DNA of 12,320 nucleotides. Source: Bacteroidota bacterium (lineage in GTDB: Bacteria; Bacteroidota; Bacteroidia; Chitinophagales; LD1). Shown here piece by piece: positions 7,061 to 12,320 of the stretch. Each line of letters begins with the position of its first letter. Position 1 is the first letter of the stretch. The position numbers and the translations under genes are program-made. Below the pieces are notes generated by a model. The model was not told where the DNA came from and did no database searches. It saw only the letters and a program-made list of their open reading frames with translations. The stretch spans positions 1 to 12,320 of the forward strand of contig JAQBNQ010000279.1 of assembly GCA_028288545.1 (NCBI GenBank), read 5' to 3'.

Positions 7061-7175
7061 CTCCCATATTACTCTTGTTTATACAGGAACCATATTATTT
7101 AAACAATCCTTGCAGTAATAGCTTATATTTACCACCCGTCAGGAAAATTTCTTTAACCTTTTTCCGGGTATATAT

Positions 7176-7451
7176 TTGACAGCAGAAGCATACAAAGAGG
7201 CCGTAAAAGAGCTAACCGCAATACCAGGAGTAGGCCGGTCCATAGCGGATGATCTTATCCTTATGGGAATAACCAATGTTGGCCAGCTAAAGAACAAAGA
7301 TCCCGAAAGACTTTATACAAAGTCCAATAAGCAATGTGGAGTGGTACAAGACCGCTGCCTCTTGTATGTTTTCCGCTGCGCAGTTTACTTTGCCAGCAAC
7401 GAAAAGCATGAGCCCGAGAAATTGCTTTGGTGGAACTGGAAGGAGAAATAA
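7176..7451 (+). CDS. Cdd1-type helix-hairpin-helix protein (pathogenicity locus family)
   Basis: The 91-residue soluble protein matches the Cdd1/'pathogenicity locus' family (PF11731). It has a helix-hairpin-helix with IPGVGRSIADDL (about 16-26), a GITNVGQLKNKDPERLY helix, the hallmark QDRCLLYVFRCAVYFA (58-73, Cys61 and Cys68), and a C-terminal WWNWKEK. Helix-hairpin-helix units usually bind DNA non-specifically; the biological role of this family is unknown. The only usable start is TTG at 7176: the upstream in-frame stop is at 7119 and there is no ATG between. A TATATTTA box at about 7124-7131 could be a -7 element. It stands alone between two operons. Confidence 0.88.
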   Translation: MTAEAYKEAVKELTAIPGVGRSIADDLILMGITNVGQLKNKDPERLYTKSNKQCGVVQDRCLLYVFRCAVYFASNEKHEPEKLLWWNWKEK

Positions 7452-7591
7452 TCAGCTTTACAAGCCGTACATCCTTCCAACCAATCTGAAGGACGACTTA
7501 CAAAAACATATAGTACAGACGCGATGACTATGATTTTAATCACAATTTATAGTTCGTACCTCTACCGTTTTAATCCATCACTTTATTTCAG

Positions 7592-7599
7592 CAACTTTG
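7592..7599 (+). promoter_or_regulatory. Candidate -7 box for the sulfur cluster
   Basis: CAACTTTG ends 24 bases before the ATG at 7624 and matches the TTTG half and one further base of the Bacteroidota -7 consensus TAnnTTTG. No clear TTG -33 element is present at the right distance. The call rests mainly on position in a 172-bp gap with no other structure. Confidence 0.25.
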
Positions 7600-7623
7600 T
7601 AATCAATTAATTGTTTACCCATC

Positions 7624-9021
7624 ATGAAAATTGAACAAATTTATACGGGCTGCCTTGCGGAGGCCGCTTACTATATTGAATCTAAAGGAGAGGCTGCCAT
7701 TATCGACCCGCTTCGCGAAACAGCTCCTTACATTAGAAAGGCTGAAAAAGACAACGCACAGATTAAGTATATTTTTGAAACTCATTTCCATGCGGATTTT
7801 GTTTCAGGGCATGTAGAGTTAGCTGAGAAGACAGGTGCAAAAATTGTGTACGGACCCAAAGCTGAATGCGGGTTTGAATGCTATTCAGCAAAAGATGGGG
7901 AGGAATTCAAAATAGGAGATGTCACTATTAAAGTGTTACATACTCCTGGCCATACGCCTGAATCAAGCACCTATTTGCTGATTGACGAAAACGGAAAACA
8001 GCATTGCATTTTTACCGGCGATACTTTATTTATTGGCGATGTTGGCCGCCCCGATCTCGCTATTAAATCAAACATAACAAAAGAAGAATTGGCGGGCATG
8101 TTATACGATTCTTTGCATAATAAAATACTGGTGTTACCGGATGATGTGATCGTTTACCCCGCCCATGGTGCAGGCTCGGCCTGTGGCAAAAATATGAGCA
8201 AGGAAACCTTCGATACTTTGGGCCACCAGCGCAATGTAAATTATGCCCTGCAATCCATTACAAAGGAGGAATTTATTAAAGAAGTTACGGCCGATTTATT
8301 GCCACCGCCACAGTATTTTTCGAAAAATGCTATGCTAAACAAGCAGGGTGCTGGTAGTTTGGATAATGTGTACACACATGGTCTTCAAAAACTTTCACCT
8401 GCTGATTTTGAAACAGCAGCCGATGCTTCAGGTGCGCTGATACTCGATACCCGCGACCCACGCACATTTGGAGCAGGATTTGTTCCCGGAAGTATAAATA
8501 TTGGTTTAGAGGGGCAATTTGCTCCATGGGTAGGTGCACTAATAACTGATCTTGCTCAACCTATACTTATTATTTGTGATGAAGGCAAGGAAGAAGAAAC
8601 AGTAAGACGTCTGGCGCGTGTGGGTTACGACAATACCATTGGTTACCTGGATGGTGGAATTAATTCGTGGATGGCTGCGAAGAAAAACATGGATACCGTT
8701 AATAGTATCGGCCCCGCCGACCTGGAAAAAATATATAATGCTGATCTGAATATTCTGGATGTTAGAAAGCCCGGAGAGTACGAAAAGGAACACCTGGCCA
8801 ACGCTGAAAACAAACCATTAGACTTTATAAACGAATGGACCACCGGCCTTAGCCATGATAAAACTTATTACCTGCATTGCCAGGGTGGTTACCGCTCTAT
8901 GATTACATCTTCCATACTAAAGTCGCGCGGATTTGATAACATTGTAGAGGTAGCCGGTGGTTATGCTGCAATTGCTAAAACAAGCATTCCTAAAGCAGAT
9001 ATTGTTACCGTAGCTAAATAA
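7624..9021 (+). CDS. Persulfide dioxygenase-rhodanese fusion (CstB/ETHE1-like)
   Basis: The 465-residue cytoplasmic enzyme has an N-terminal metallo-beta-lactamase domain (1-about 240) and two rhodanese domains. In the ETHE1 family a mononuclear iron oxidises glutathione or other low-molecular-weight persulfides to sulfite. The expected ligands are present: His54 in THFHAD, His110 in TPGHT and Asp133 in FTGDT. The first rhodanese domain (about 258-352) has Cys318 in a loop CDEGKEEE without the usual Arg-Ser ending, so it is probably catalytically weak or structural. The second (about 362-458) has a proper loop C419-QGGYRS and should be active. The order MBL-rhodanese-rhodanese and the length match CstB, which couples persulfide oxidation to thiosulfate formation. 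It starts a three-gene cluster; the exported thioredoxin gene follows after 7 bp. The function is well supported; the exact thiol carrier is unknown. Confidence 0.93.
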   Translation: MKIEQIYTGCLAEAAYYIESKGEAAIIDPLRETAPYIRKAEKDNAQIKYIFETHFHADFVSGHVELAEKTGAKIVYGPKAECGFECYSAKDGEEFKIGDVTIKVLHTPGHTPESSTYLLIDENGKQHCIFTGDTLFIGDVGRPDLAIKSNITKEELAGMLYDSLHNKILVLPDDVIVYPAHGAGSACGKNMSKETFDTLGHQRNVNYALQSITKEEFIKEVTADLLPPPQYFSKNAMLNKQGAGSLDNVYTHGLQKLSPADFETAADASGALILDTRDPRTFGAGFVPGSINIGLEGQFAPWVGALITDLAQPILIICDEGKEEETVRRLARVGYDNTIGYLDGGINSWMAAKKNMDTVNSIGPADLEKIYNADLNILDVRKPGEYEKEHLANAENKPLDFINEWTTGLSHDKTYYLHCQGGYRSMITSSILKSRGFDNIVEVAGGYAAIAKTSIPKADIVTVAK

Positions 9022-9028
9022 TGAAAAT

Positions 9029-9430
9029 ATGAAGATCAAATCGCTTTTCGCCTTATTGATAGCCATTACTTTTTTTAGTTCAGGTTACAGTCAGAAAACA
9101 GCCAGCGGAATGAGTTTCGATGATTACCTTGCTCATCTTAAAAGTTCAGACAAACTGGTATTGGTGGATTTTAATGCGGTTTGGTGCGGTCCTTGCAAAA
9201 CTTTAAAACCCCTCGTGCACTCCGCCATAAAAAAGAACAGCGACAAGGCTGAGCTTTTCGAAATTGACGTTGACAAAAATCCGGTAGTATCCAGCACAAT
9301 GCAGATAAAAGGAATTCCATTGCTGATCCTTTATAACCATGGTAAGGAAGTTTGGCGCAGTATGGGCCTCATTGAAGAGAGCGTTATATTAGAGCAACTT
9401 AAAAAGTTTAGCCCCCTTGGTAGCCACTGA
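9029..9430 (+). CDS. Exported thioredoxin-fold protein
   Basis: The 133-residue protein has an N-terminal signal peptide (MKIKSLFALLIAITFFSSGYS, cleavage about 21/22 before Gln) and a single thioredoxin domain with the classic WCGPC site (Cys53, Cys56) and the cis-Pro loop GIPLLI (Pro97). The canonical WCGPC suggests a reducing or general thiol-disulfide role rather than a DsbA-like oxidant, but in the envelope it needs an electron source such as a DsbD/CcdA partner, not seen here. It follows the persulfide dioxygenase gene by 7 bp and is probably co-transcribed, pointing to sulfane-sulfur or disulfide handling in the envelope. No lipobox Cys is present, so it is free in the periplasm. Its last 14 bp overlap the next gene. 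Confidence 0.9.
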   Translation: MKIKSLFALLIAITFFSSGYSQKTASGMSFDDYLAHLKSSDKLVLVDFNAVWCGPCKTLKPLVHSAIKKNSDKAELFEIDVDKNPVVSSTMQIKGIPLLILYNHGKEVWRSMGLIEESVILEQLKKFSPLGSH

Positions 9431-9701
9431 TCATAAGCATTACAATATTACGGTTACCGGTAAGGTGCATGGCGTTTTTTTTAGGGCCTCGGCCAAGCAA
9501 ATGGCCGATCTGCTTGGCTTAACCGGTTTTGTACGAAACGAACCTACCAGCGATGTTTATATAGAAGTAGAAGGGGATGAGGCTATGCTGGTTAAATTTA
9601 TGCAATGGTGCCACCATGGTCCTGCCCGCGCCGAAGTAAAGTATGTTTCCGTGCACGAAGGCGAGTTAAAGGATTATACCAGGTTTGAGGTACGGAAATA
9701 A
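9417..9701 (+). CDS. acyP: Acylphosphatase
   Basis: The 94-residue protein hydrolyses carboxyl-phosphate bonds of acylphosphates in the cytoplasm. The signature VHGVFFRASA holds catalytic Arg23 and the second motif GFVRNEPTSDVYIEVEG holds catalytic Asn41, the same positions as in well-studied acylphosphatases. The end EVKYVSVHEGE...YTRFEVRK is the usual last strand. No ATG precedes Arg23 in frame, so the start must be TTG at 9417 (MVATDHKHYNITVTGKVHG), 14 bp inside the thioredoxin gene. Starting at the first internal ATG (residue 29) would remove the active site. The overlap suggests translational coupling. Its link to sulfur metabolism is not obvious; small housekeeping genes are often carried at operon ends. 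Confidence 0.93.
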   Translation: MVATDHKHYNITVTGKVHGVFFRASAKQMADLLGLTGFVRNEPTSDVYIEVEGDEAMLVKFMQWCHHGPARAEVKYVSVHEGELKDYTRFEVRK

Positions 9702-9773
9702 TCCCAACGCAATCTTTCCTTTTCCGTAATCATTTTCTTTGGGGTTGTATATGCCTGGGCTGTGCAGTTCGCG

Positions 9774-9792
9774 GGATTAATCCGTATATTCG
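9774..9792 (+). promoter_or_regulatory. Candidate promoter region of the hydrolase gene
   Basis: TATATTCG (9785-9792) matches the TAnnTTTG -7 consensus at all but one fixed base and ends 18 bases before the ATG. Directly upstream, GGATTAATCC (9774-9783) is a perfect 10-bp palindrome that could be a small operator. No good -33 TTG at the expected distance. Tentative. Confidence 0.25.
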
Positions 9793-9810
9793 CGGCCTTA
9801 AATAAAACCC

Positions 9811-10653
9811 ATGATAAAAAAGCTTTACGCACTGTTACTTCTTGCCCTGATTTCAACTTCAATATTTGCGCAAACCATGATAGACACGGCCAAAAGCCAG
9901 TTTGCCAAAGTTGACGACATAAAGATGCATTACAAGGTTTTTGGCAAAGGCGACCCGCTTATTTTACTACATGGTTCGCTTGAAAGCATGAGCGATTGGG
10001 ATAAGCAAATACCCGATTTTTCGAAACATTTTAAGGTAATTGCAGTGGATAATCGCGGTCACGGACAGACTACTTTTACCGATAGAAAAATGGATTATGC
10101 CTTAATGAGCGAGGATGTAATTGCATTAATGGCTCAATTAAAAATTGACAGTGCCTATATAGTTGGTTTTGGCGATGGAGGTATTATCGGATTATACATC
10201 GGCCTCAACCATCCTGATAAAATAAGGAAGCTGGTAGCTATTGGTGCCAATTACAAGGTAGATACAACTGCAGTGTATGGCCAGATACTGGATAAGGTAA
10301 AGGCATGGGATGACGACAAGATGTTCACCTTTGTACGCAACAACTTTAAAGGATACCAGAACTTTGGACAAATAGCCCAATTTACCCAGCGGATGAAAAC
10401 CATGCTGTTGACCGAACCAAATTTAACCATCCCCGACCTGAAGAAAATCAGTTGCCCTGCTTTGTTTATAGCTGGCGATCACGATATCATAAAGATCGAT
10501 CACACTAATGCCATGTACGAAAACGTACAAAAAGGCCAAATGTGTATTGTGCCCGATGCAAAGCATTATCCGCAAAAGGAGAAAGCTAAAATAGTTAATA
10601 CCATTATTCTTGATTTTTTGAGCAAGAAGTATGTGAAGATATCGAGGTTTTAA
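9811..10653 (+). CDS. Exported alpha/beta hydrolase, BPHL-like, with the nucleophile replaced by Gly
   Basis: The 280-residue protein has a signal peptide (cleavage about 20/21, IFA-Q) and an alpha/beta-hydrolase fold. The oxyanion loop LLHGSLES is at 52-59, AVDNRGHGQT at 78-87, the nucleophile elbow at 118-124, the acid loop AGDHD at 221-225 (Asp225 probable) and His252 in DAKHYPQ. The overall pattern resembles the valacyclovirase/BPHL-type group whose elbow is G-W-S-D-G-G. Here it reads VGFGDGG, so position 121, normally Ser, is Gly (codon GGC at 10171-10173; AGC would be Ser). Acid and base are kept. The protein may have lost classical hydrolase activity, may use Asp122 or water, or may be a binding protein; a sequencing error is also possible. 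Alone in its unit, and followed by a strong terminator. Confidence 0.88.
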   Translation: MIKKLYALLLLALISTSIFAQTMIDTAKSQFAKVDDIKMHYKVFGKGDPLILLHGSLESMSDWDKQIPDFSKHFKVIAVDNRGHGQTTFTDRKMDYALMSEDVIALMAQLKIDSAYIVGFGDGGIIGLYIGLNHPDKIRKLVAIGANYKVDTTAVYGQILDKVKAWDDDKMFTFVRNNFKGYQNFGQIAQFTQRMKTMLLTEPNLTIPDLKKISCPALFIAGDHDIIKIDHTNAMYENVQKGQMCIVPDAKHYPQKEKAKIVNTIILDFLSKKYVKISRF

Positions 10654-10668
10654 ACCTACAGGTCTTAA

Positions 10669-10714
10669 AAATAAAAATCCCCGGTCTGGATATCCAAACC
10701 GGGGATTTTTATTT
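10669..10714. terminator. Strong bidirectional rho-independent terminator
   Basis: A perfect 17-bp stem, AAATAAAAATCCCCGGT (10669-10685) and its complement (10698-10714), surrounds a 12-base loop that contains the palindrome TGGATATCCA. The CCCCGG core is flanked by A-tracts on one side and T-tracts on the other, so it works for both the plus-strand hydrolase (stop at 10653) and the minus-strand lipoprotein gene (stop at 10727). Confidence 0.95.
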
Positions 10715-10726
10715 GCTGTATTGATA

Positions 10727-11443
10727 TTAGTAATACAGGTAAGAAGTGGAATCCCTCAACATACCTCTTTGGTCGTAAATTAGTTTCGAACTTACGCGGT
10801 CCTTATCATCAAAATGATAATTTAAAGTAGTTACCCTCATGGTATCTCCGGTAGGACGTATCTCTACAACCTTTTTCATCAGGTTTTTAGATTGAGCGCC
10901 TAAATATTTCATACCGTAATTCTGGTAAGAAAGTGTATTTGGCTTGTCGGTAAAATATTCGAAATATACGGTTACCAGTTTTTTTGAGGCTGAATCTGTT
11001 ACGGTAAGTACGCTTTCGTTGCCATCTTTAACTACAGAGTTTGAACCGTTGATCAGATTTCCTGAGGCGTAGTCTTTTGAATCAATAGTATAACCGTTGT
11101 CATCGTGTGTATACGTTTTAAGGTATGAGCCGCTTTCGTCGCTGGCAGTTGAACTATCAACAAGGCCTTTTGCATTTAAATGCATAGTGGAACTAAATGA
11201 ACCGCCGCGGATAGAATCAACCATTTTTTCGGTAACTGAATTGGTGCCATATACATACGTGGTTTTTACACCATTTGCTGATACGGTATAGTTCGCATTG
11301 CCATCGGCCAGGTAAAAGTATTCTGTACTCATCCCGCGATTAGAGATCATCTTCTTTATTCTTGCTTTTTCTGCGGAGTTGTGGTTACAGGATACCATCA
11401 TTGCAACTGCAAAAGCTGCCATAACTGTTAATCTTAATTTCAT
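10727..11443 (-). CDS. Secreted lipoprotein with YD/Rhs-like beta strands, function unknown
   Basis: The 238-residue protein starts at the ATG whose complement is at 11441-11443; a TTG two codons upstream is less likely. The signal peptide MKLRLTVMAAFAVAMMVSC ends in the lipobox M-V-S-C19. The mature protein is Ser/Thr/Asn/Asp-rich, with recurring short motifs such as YTHDDNGYTIDSKDY, LNAKGLVDSS, YHFDDKDRVSSKLIYD and RGMLRDSTSYLYY. This is the strand-turn-strand rhythm of YD/Rhs-like or DUF4595-type proteins. No catalytic motif is visible. A surface or periplasmic structural role is possible but not supported by neighbours. It is convergent with the hydrolase gene across the shared terminator. 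Confidence 0.82.
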   Translation of the reverse strand: MKLRLTVMAAFAVAMMVSCNHNSAEKARIKKMISNRGMSTEYFYLADGNANYTVSANGVKTTYVYGTNSVTEKMVDSIRGGSFSSTMHLNAKGLVDSSTASDESGSYLKTYTHDDNGYTIDSKDYASGNLINGSNSVVKDGNESVLTVTDSASKKLVTVYFEYFTDKPNTLSYQNYGMKYLGAQSKNLMKKVVEIRPTGDTMRVTTLNYHFDDKDRVSSKLIYDQRGMLRDSTSYLYY

Positions 11444-11473
11444 ATTCAATTATATTTTCGTTAAAAAGGAGCG

Positions 11474-11481
11474 CAAGGTTA
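11474..11481 (-). promoter_or_regulatory. Candidate -7 box of the minus-strand lipoprotein gene
   Basis: Read on the minus strand the box is TAACCTTG, one fixed base off TAnnTTTG, and it ends 30 bases before the ATG. No convincing -33 TTG is seen at 17-23 bases upstream, so support is moderate. Confidence 0.35.
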
Positions 11482-11656
11482 GCGAAAAAGAACGGATTTA
11501 TAAGGATGGCTTTAAAAGTCAGGCCAGCACGGGCCTAAGTTCTCCTTTTTATAGTCATGATATTTTGTGAGGCAAACCTCTATAATTGCCATCGGCTAAA
11601 TTTTTGAGTTTATTTGGAATGATTCTAAATAGTGTTTTTAGAGGTATTAAATGCAA

Positions 11657-11709
11657 ATTCAGAACTATTTCTGAATGTTGTGAGGGGTATTTATTTTATA
11701 CAAATAAAT
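11657..11709. repeat. Two consecutive perfect 8-bp hairpins
   Basis: ATTCAGAA-CTAT-TTCTGAAT (11657-11676) is followed 12 bases later by ATTTATTT-TATAC-AAATAAAT (11689-11709). Both stems are perfect with 4- and 5-base loops. Neither is followed by a proper T-tract typical of a terminator. They may be regulator sites or RNA structures in the kelch leader; the second is nearly all A/T and could be chance. Confidence 0.45.
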
Positions 11710-11812
11710 TCAGGTAAATATTACGCTCTTAAAAAATTAATTCGTTTATAATTTATTTTTAAATTTATACGAAGGCTATCTGAATTTTTTATTAAAATTT
11801 TTTGAGCGCGGA

Positions 11813-12320
11813 ATGAGCAGATGCTGGTATTTTCTAATTAGTGTCTGTCTTCTTACTTTGCAGCTATCTGTTAAGGCGCAATACGTTTGGAGGCACAAAG
11901 CCTGTTTACCTGGCCCGCCGGTTTCAGTAGGAACCGCGTTTGCTGTTGGAAATAAAGGGTATATAATAGCTCATCATCTTACAACCGGAATTCGTAATAA
12001 TGCTTTTTGGCAGTATGACCCCCTAAGTGATAGCTGGCTGGAGAAAAACTACTATCCCGGCGAAGGCTCAGGCACCGCTTCATTTGTTATTAACGACACG
12101 GTTTATGCGGGTTTGGGTATAGACAGTCTTGGAACCTATCATACCGATTTCTGGCGTTATAATGCGACTGCAGATCAGTGGATTTCAATTGCAAATTTTC
12201 CGGGATCTCCCAGATATACAACCATGTGTTTTGTGTTAAATGGCAAAGGATATGTTGGCTGTGGTCATGGGACTGGTGAAAACAATGATTTTTATGAATA
12301 CAACCCATCGCAAAATTTGT
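11813..12320 (+). CDS. Secreted kelch-repeat protein (3' end outside window)
   Basis: ATG at 11813 opens a frame that stays open to the window end (169 codons seen). Residues 1-22 are a signal peptide ending VKA-Q. The rest shows kelch-type repeats about 47-49 residues apart: FWQYDPLSDSW (65-75), FWRYNATADQW (113-123) and FYEYNPSQN (160-168), each preceded by a strand such as GYIIAHH, TVYAGLG or GYVGCGHG. This is the alternation of a kelch beta-propeller (usually six or seven blades), here with at least three. Exported kelch proteins in Bacteroidota often end in a T9SS sorting domain, which would be beyond the window. The role is probably protein or glycan binding at the surface; no enzyme motif is visible. 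Confidence 0.85.
   Translation, partial: MSRCWYFLISVCLLTLQLSVKAQYVWRHKACLPGPPVSVGTAFAVGNKGYIIAHHLTTGIRNNAFWQYDPLSDSWLEKNYYPGEGSGTASFVINDTVYAGLGIDSLGTYHTDFWRYNATADQWISIANFPGSPRYTTMCFVLNGKGYVGCGHGTGENNDFYEYNPSQNL

Larger units (their letters stand above)
11444..11812. other. AT-rich divergent intergenic region
   Basis: This gap separates the minus-strand lipoprotein gene from the plus-strand kelch gene. It holds the lipoprotein promoter near 11474, a short hairpin AGGCC-N6-GGCCT at 11521-11536, and then about 230 bp that are strongly AT-rich. That part contains two consecutive perfect hairpins (11657-11676, 11689-11709) and a direct repeat of AATTTTTT (11783-11790 and 11796-11803) just before the kelch start. 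No coding frame of note. It probably carries the promoter and leader of the kelch gene. Confidence 0.6.

Noticed and set aside
7473..7492. CCTTC-N10-GAAGG hairpin after the helix-hairpin-helix gene as a terminator
   Set aside because: The stem is only 5 bp, the loop is long and no T-tract follows.
9674..9862. 62-codon minus-strand frame spanning the gap before the hydrolase gene
   Set aside because: It overlaps the acylphosphatase end and the hydrolase signal peptide on the other strand and has no recognisable features.
11463..11550. Long-range complement AAAAAGGAG / CTCCTTTTT flanking the lipoprotein promoter
   Set aside because: Nine bases over 70 bp in an A/T-biased region is plausible by chance, and the arms would straddle the candidate promoter.
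12090..12308. 72-codon minus-strand frame at the window end
   Set aside because: It lies wholly antisense to the kelch frame, which has a signal peptide and periodic repeats; the antisense product is His/Cys-rich with no pattern.

Overview
The window looks like an ordinary chromosomal stretch of a Bacteroidota bacterium, probably from the Sphingobacteriales/Chitinophagales side (Mucilaginibacter- or Pedobacter-like); the genus cannot be fixed from the sequence. The evidence is a type IX secretion (T9SS) type A C-terminal sorting domain, several short lipoproteins with M/L-V-[SG]-C lipoboxes, LytS/LytTR-type signalling genes, AT-rich intergenic regions, almost no Shine-Dalgarno sequences, and short tandem or palindromic repeats of a kind I associate with this group.

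Layout. (1) 1-966 is the 3' end of a large secreted T9SS protein, probably a peptidase. (2) 967-1358 holds only a possible 43-residue membrane microprotein. (3) 1359-1865 on the minus strand encodes a small lipoprotein; upstream of it is a nine-unit heptamer repeat (1936-1998) and a possible gene remnant. (4) 2130-7060 is a tight five-gene plus-strand operon: periplasmic adaptor lipoprotein, FtsX/MacB-type permease, ABC ATPase, LytS-type histidine kinase and LytTR response regulator. The spacings are 2 bp, 44 bp, then two 4-bp ATGA overlaps. A palindromic GC-rich element is read in frame as part of the ATPase N-terminus. (5) 7176-7451 encodes a Cdd1-type helix-hairpin-helix protein. (6) 7624-9701 is a three-gene cluster: persulfide dioxygenase fused to two rhodanese domains (CstB-like), an exported thioredoxin, and an acylphosphatase whose TTG start lies inside the thioredoxin gene. 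(7) 9811-10653 encodes an exported alpha/beta hydrolase of the BPHL/valacyclovirase type in which the nucleophilic Ser of G-x-S-D-G-G is Gly. (8) A strong bidirectional terminator (10669-10714) separates it from a convergent minus-strand lipoprotein gene (10727-11443). (9) An AT-rich intergenic region with two consecutive perfect hairpins leads to the 5' part of a secreted kelch-repeat protein that runs off the window.

How the genes work together: the five-gene operon reads as a self-contained envelope exporter with its own sensor and regulator. The PDO/rhodanese-thioredoxin pair suggests handling of persulfide or sulfane sulfur and envelope thiols. The rest are independent envelope or secreted proteins. 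I found no mobile element with a transposase, no CRISPR array, no RNA gene and no defence system. The items most worth a second look are the repeat element translated into the ATPase, the hydrolase lacking its nucleophile, and the heptamer repeat array.
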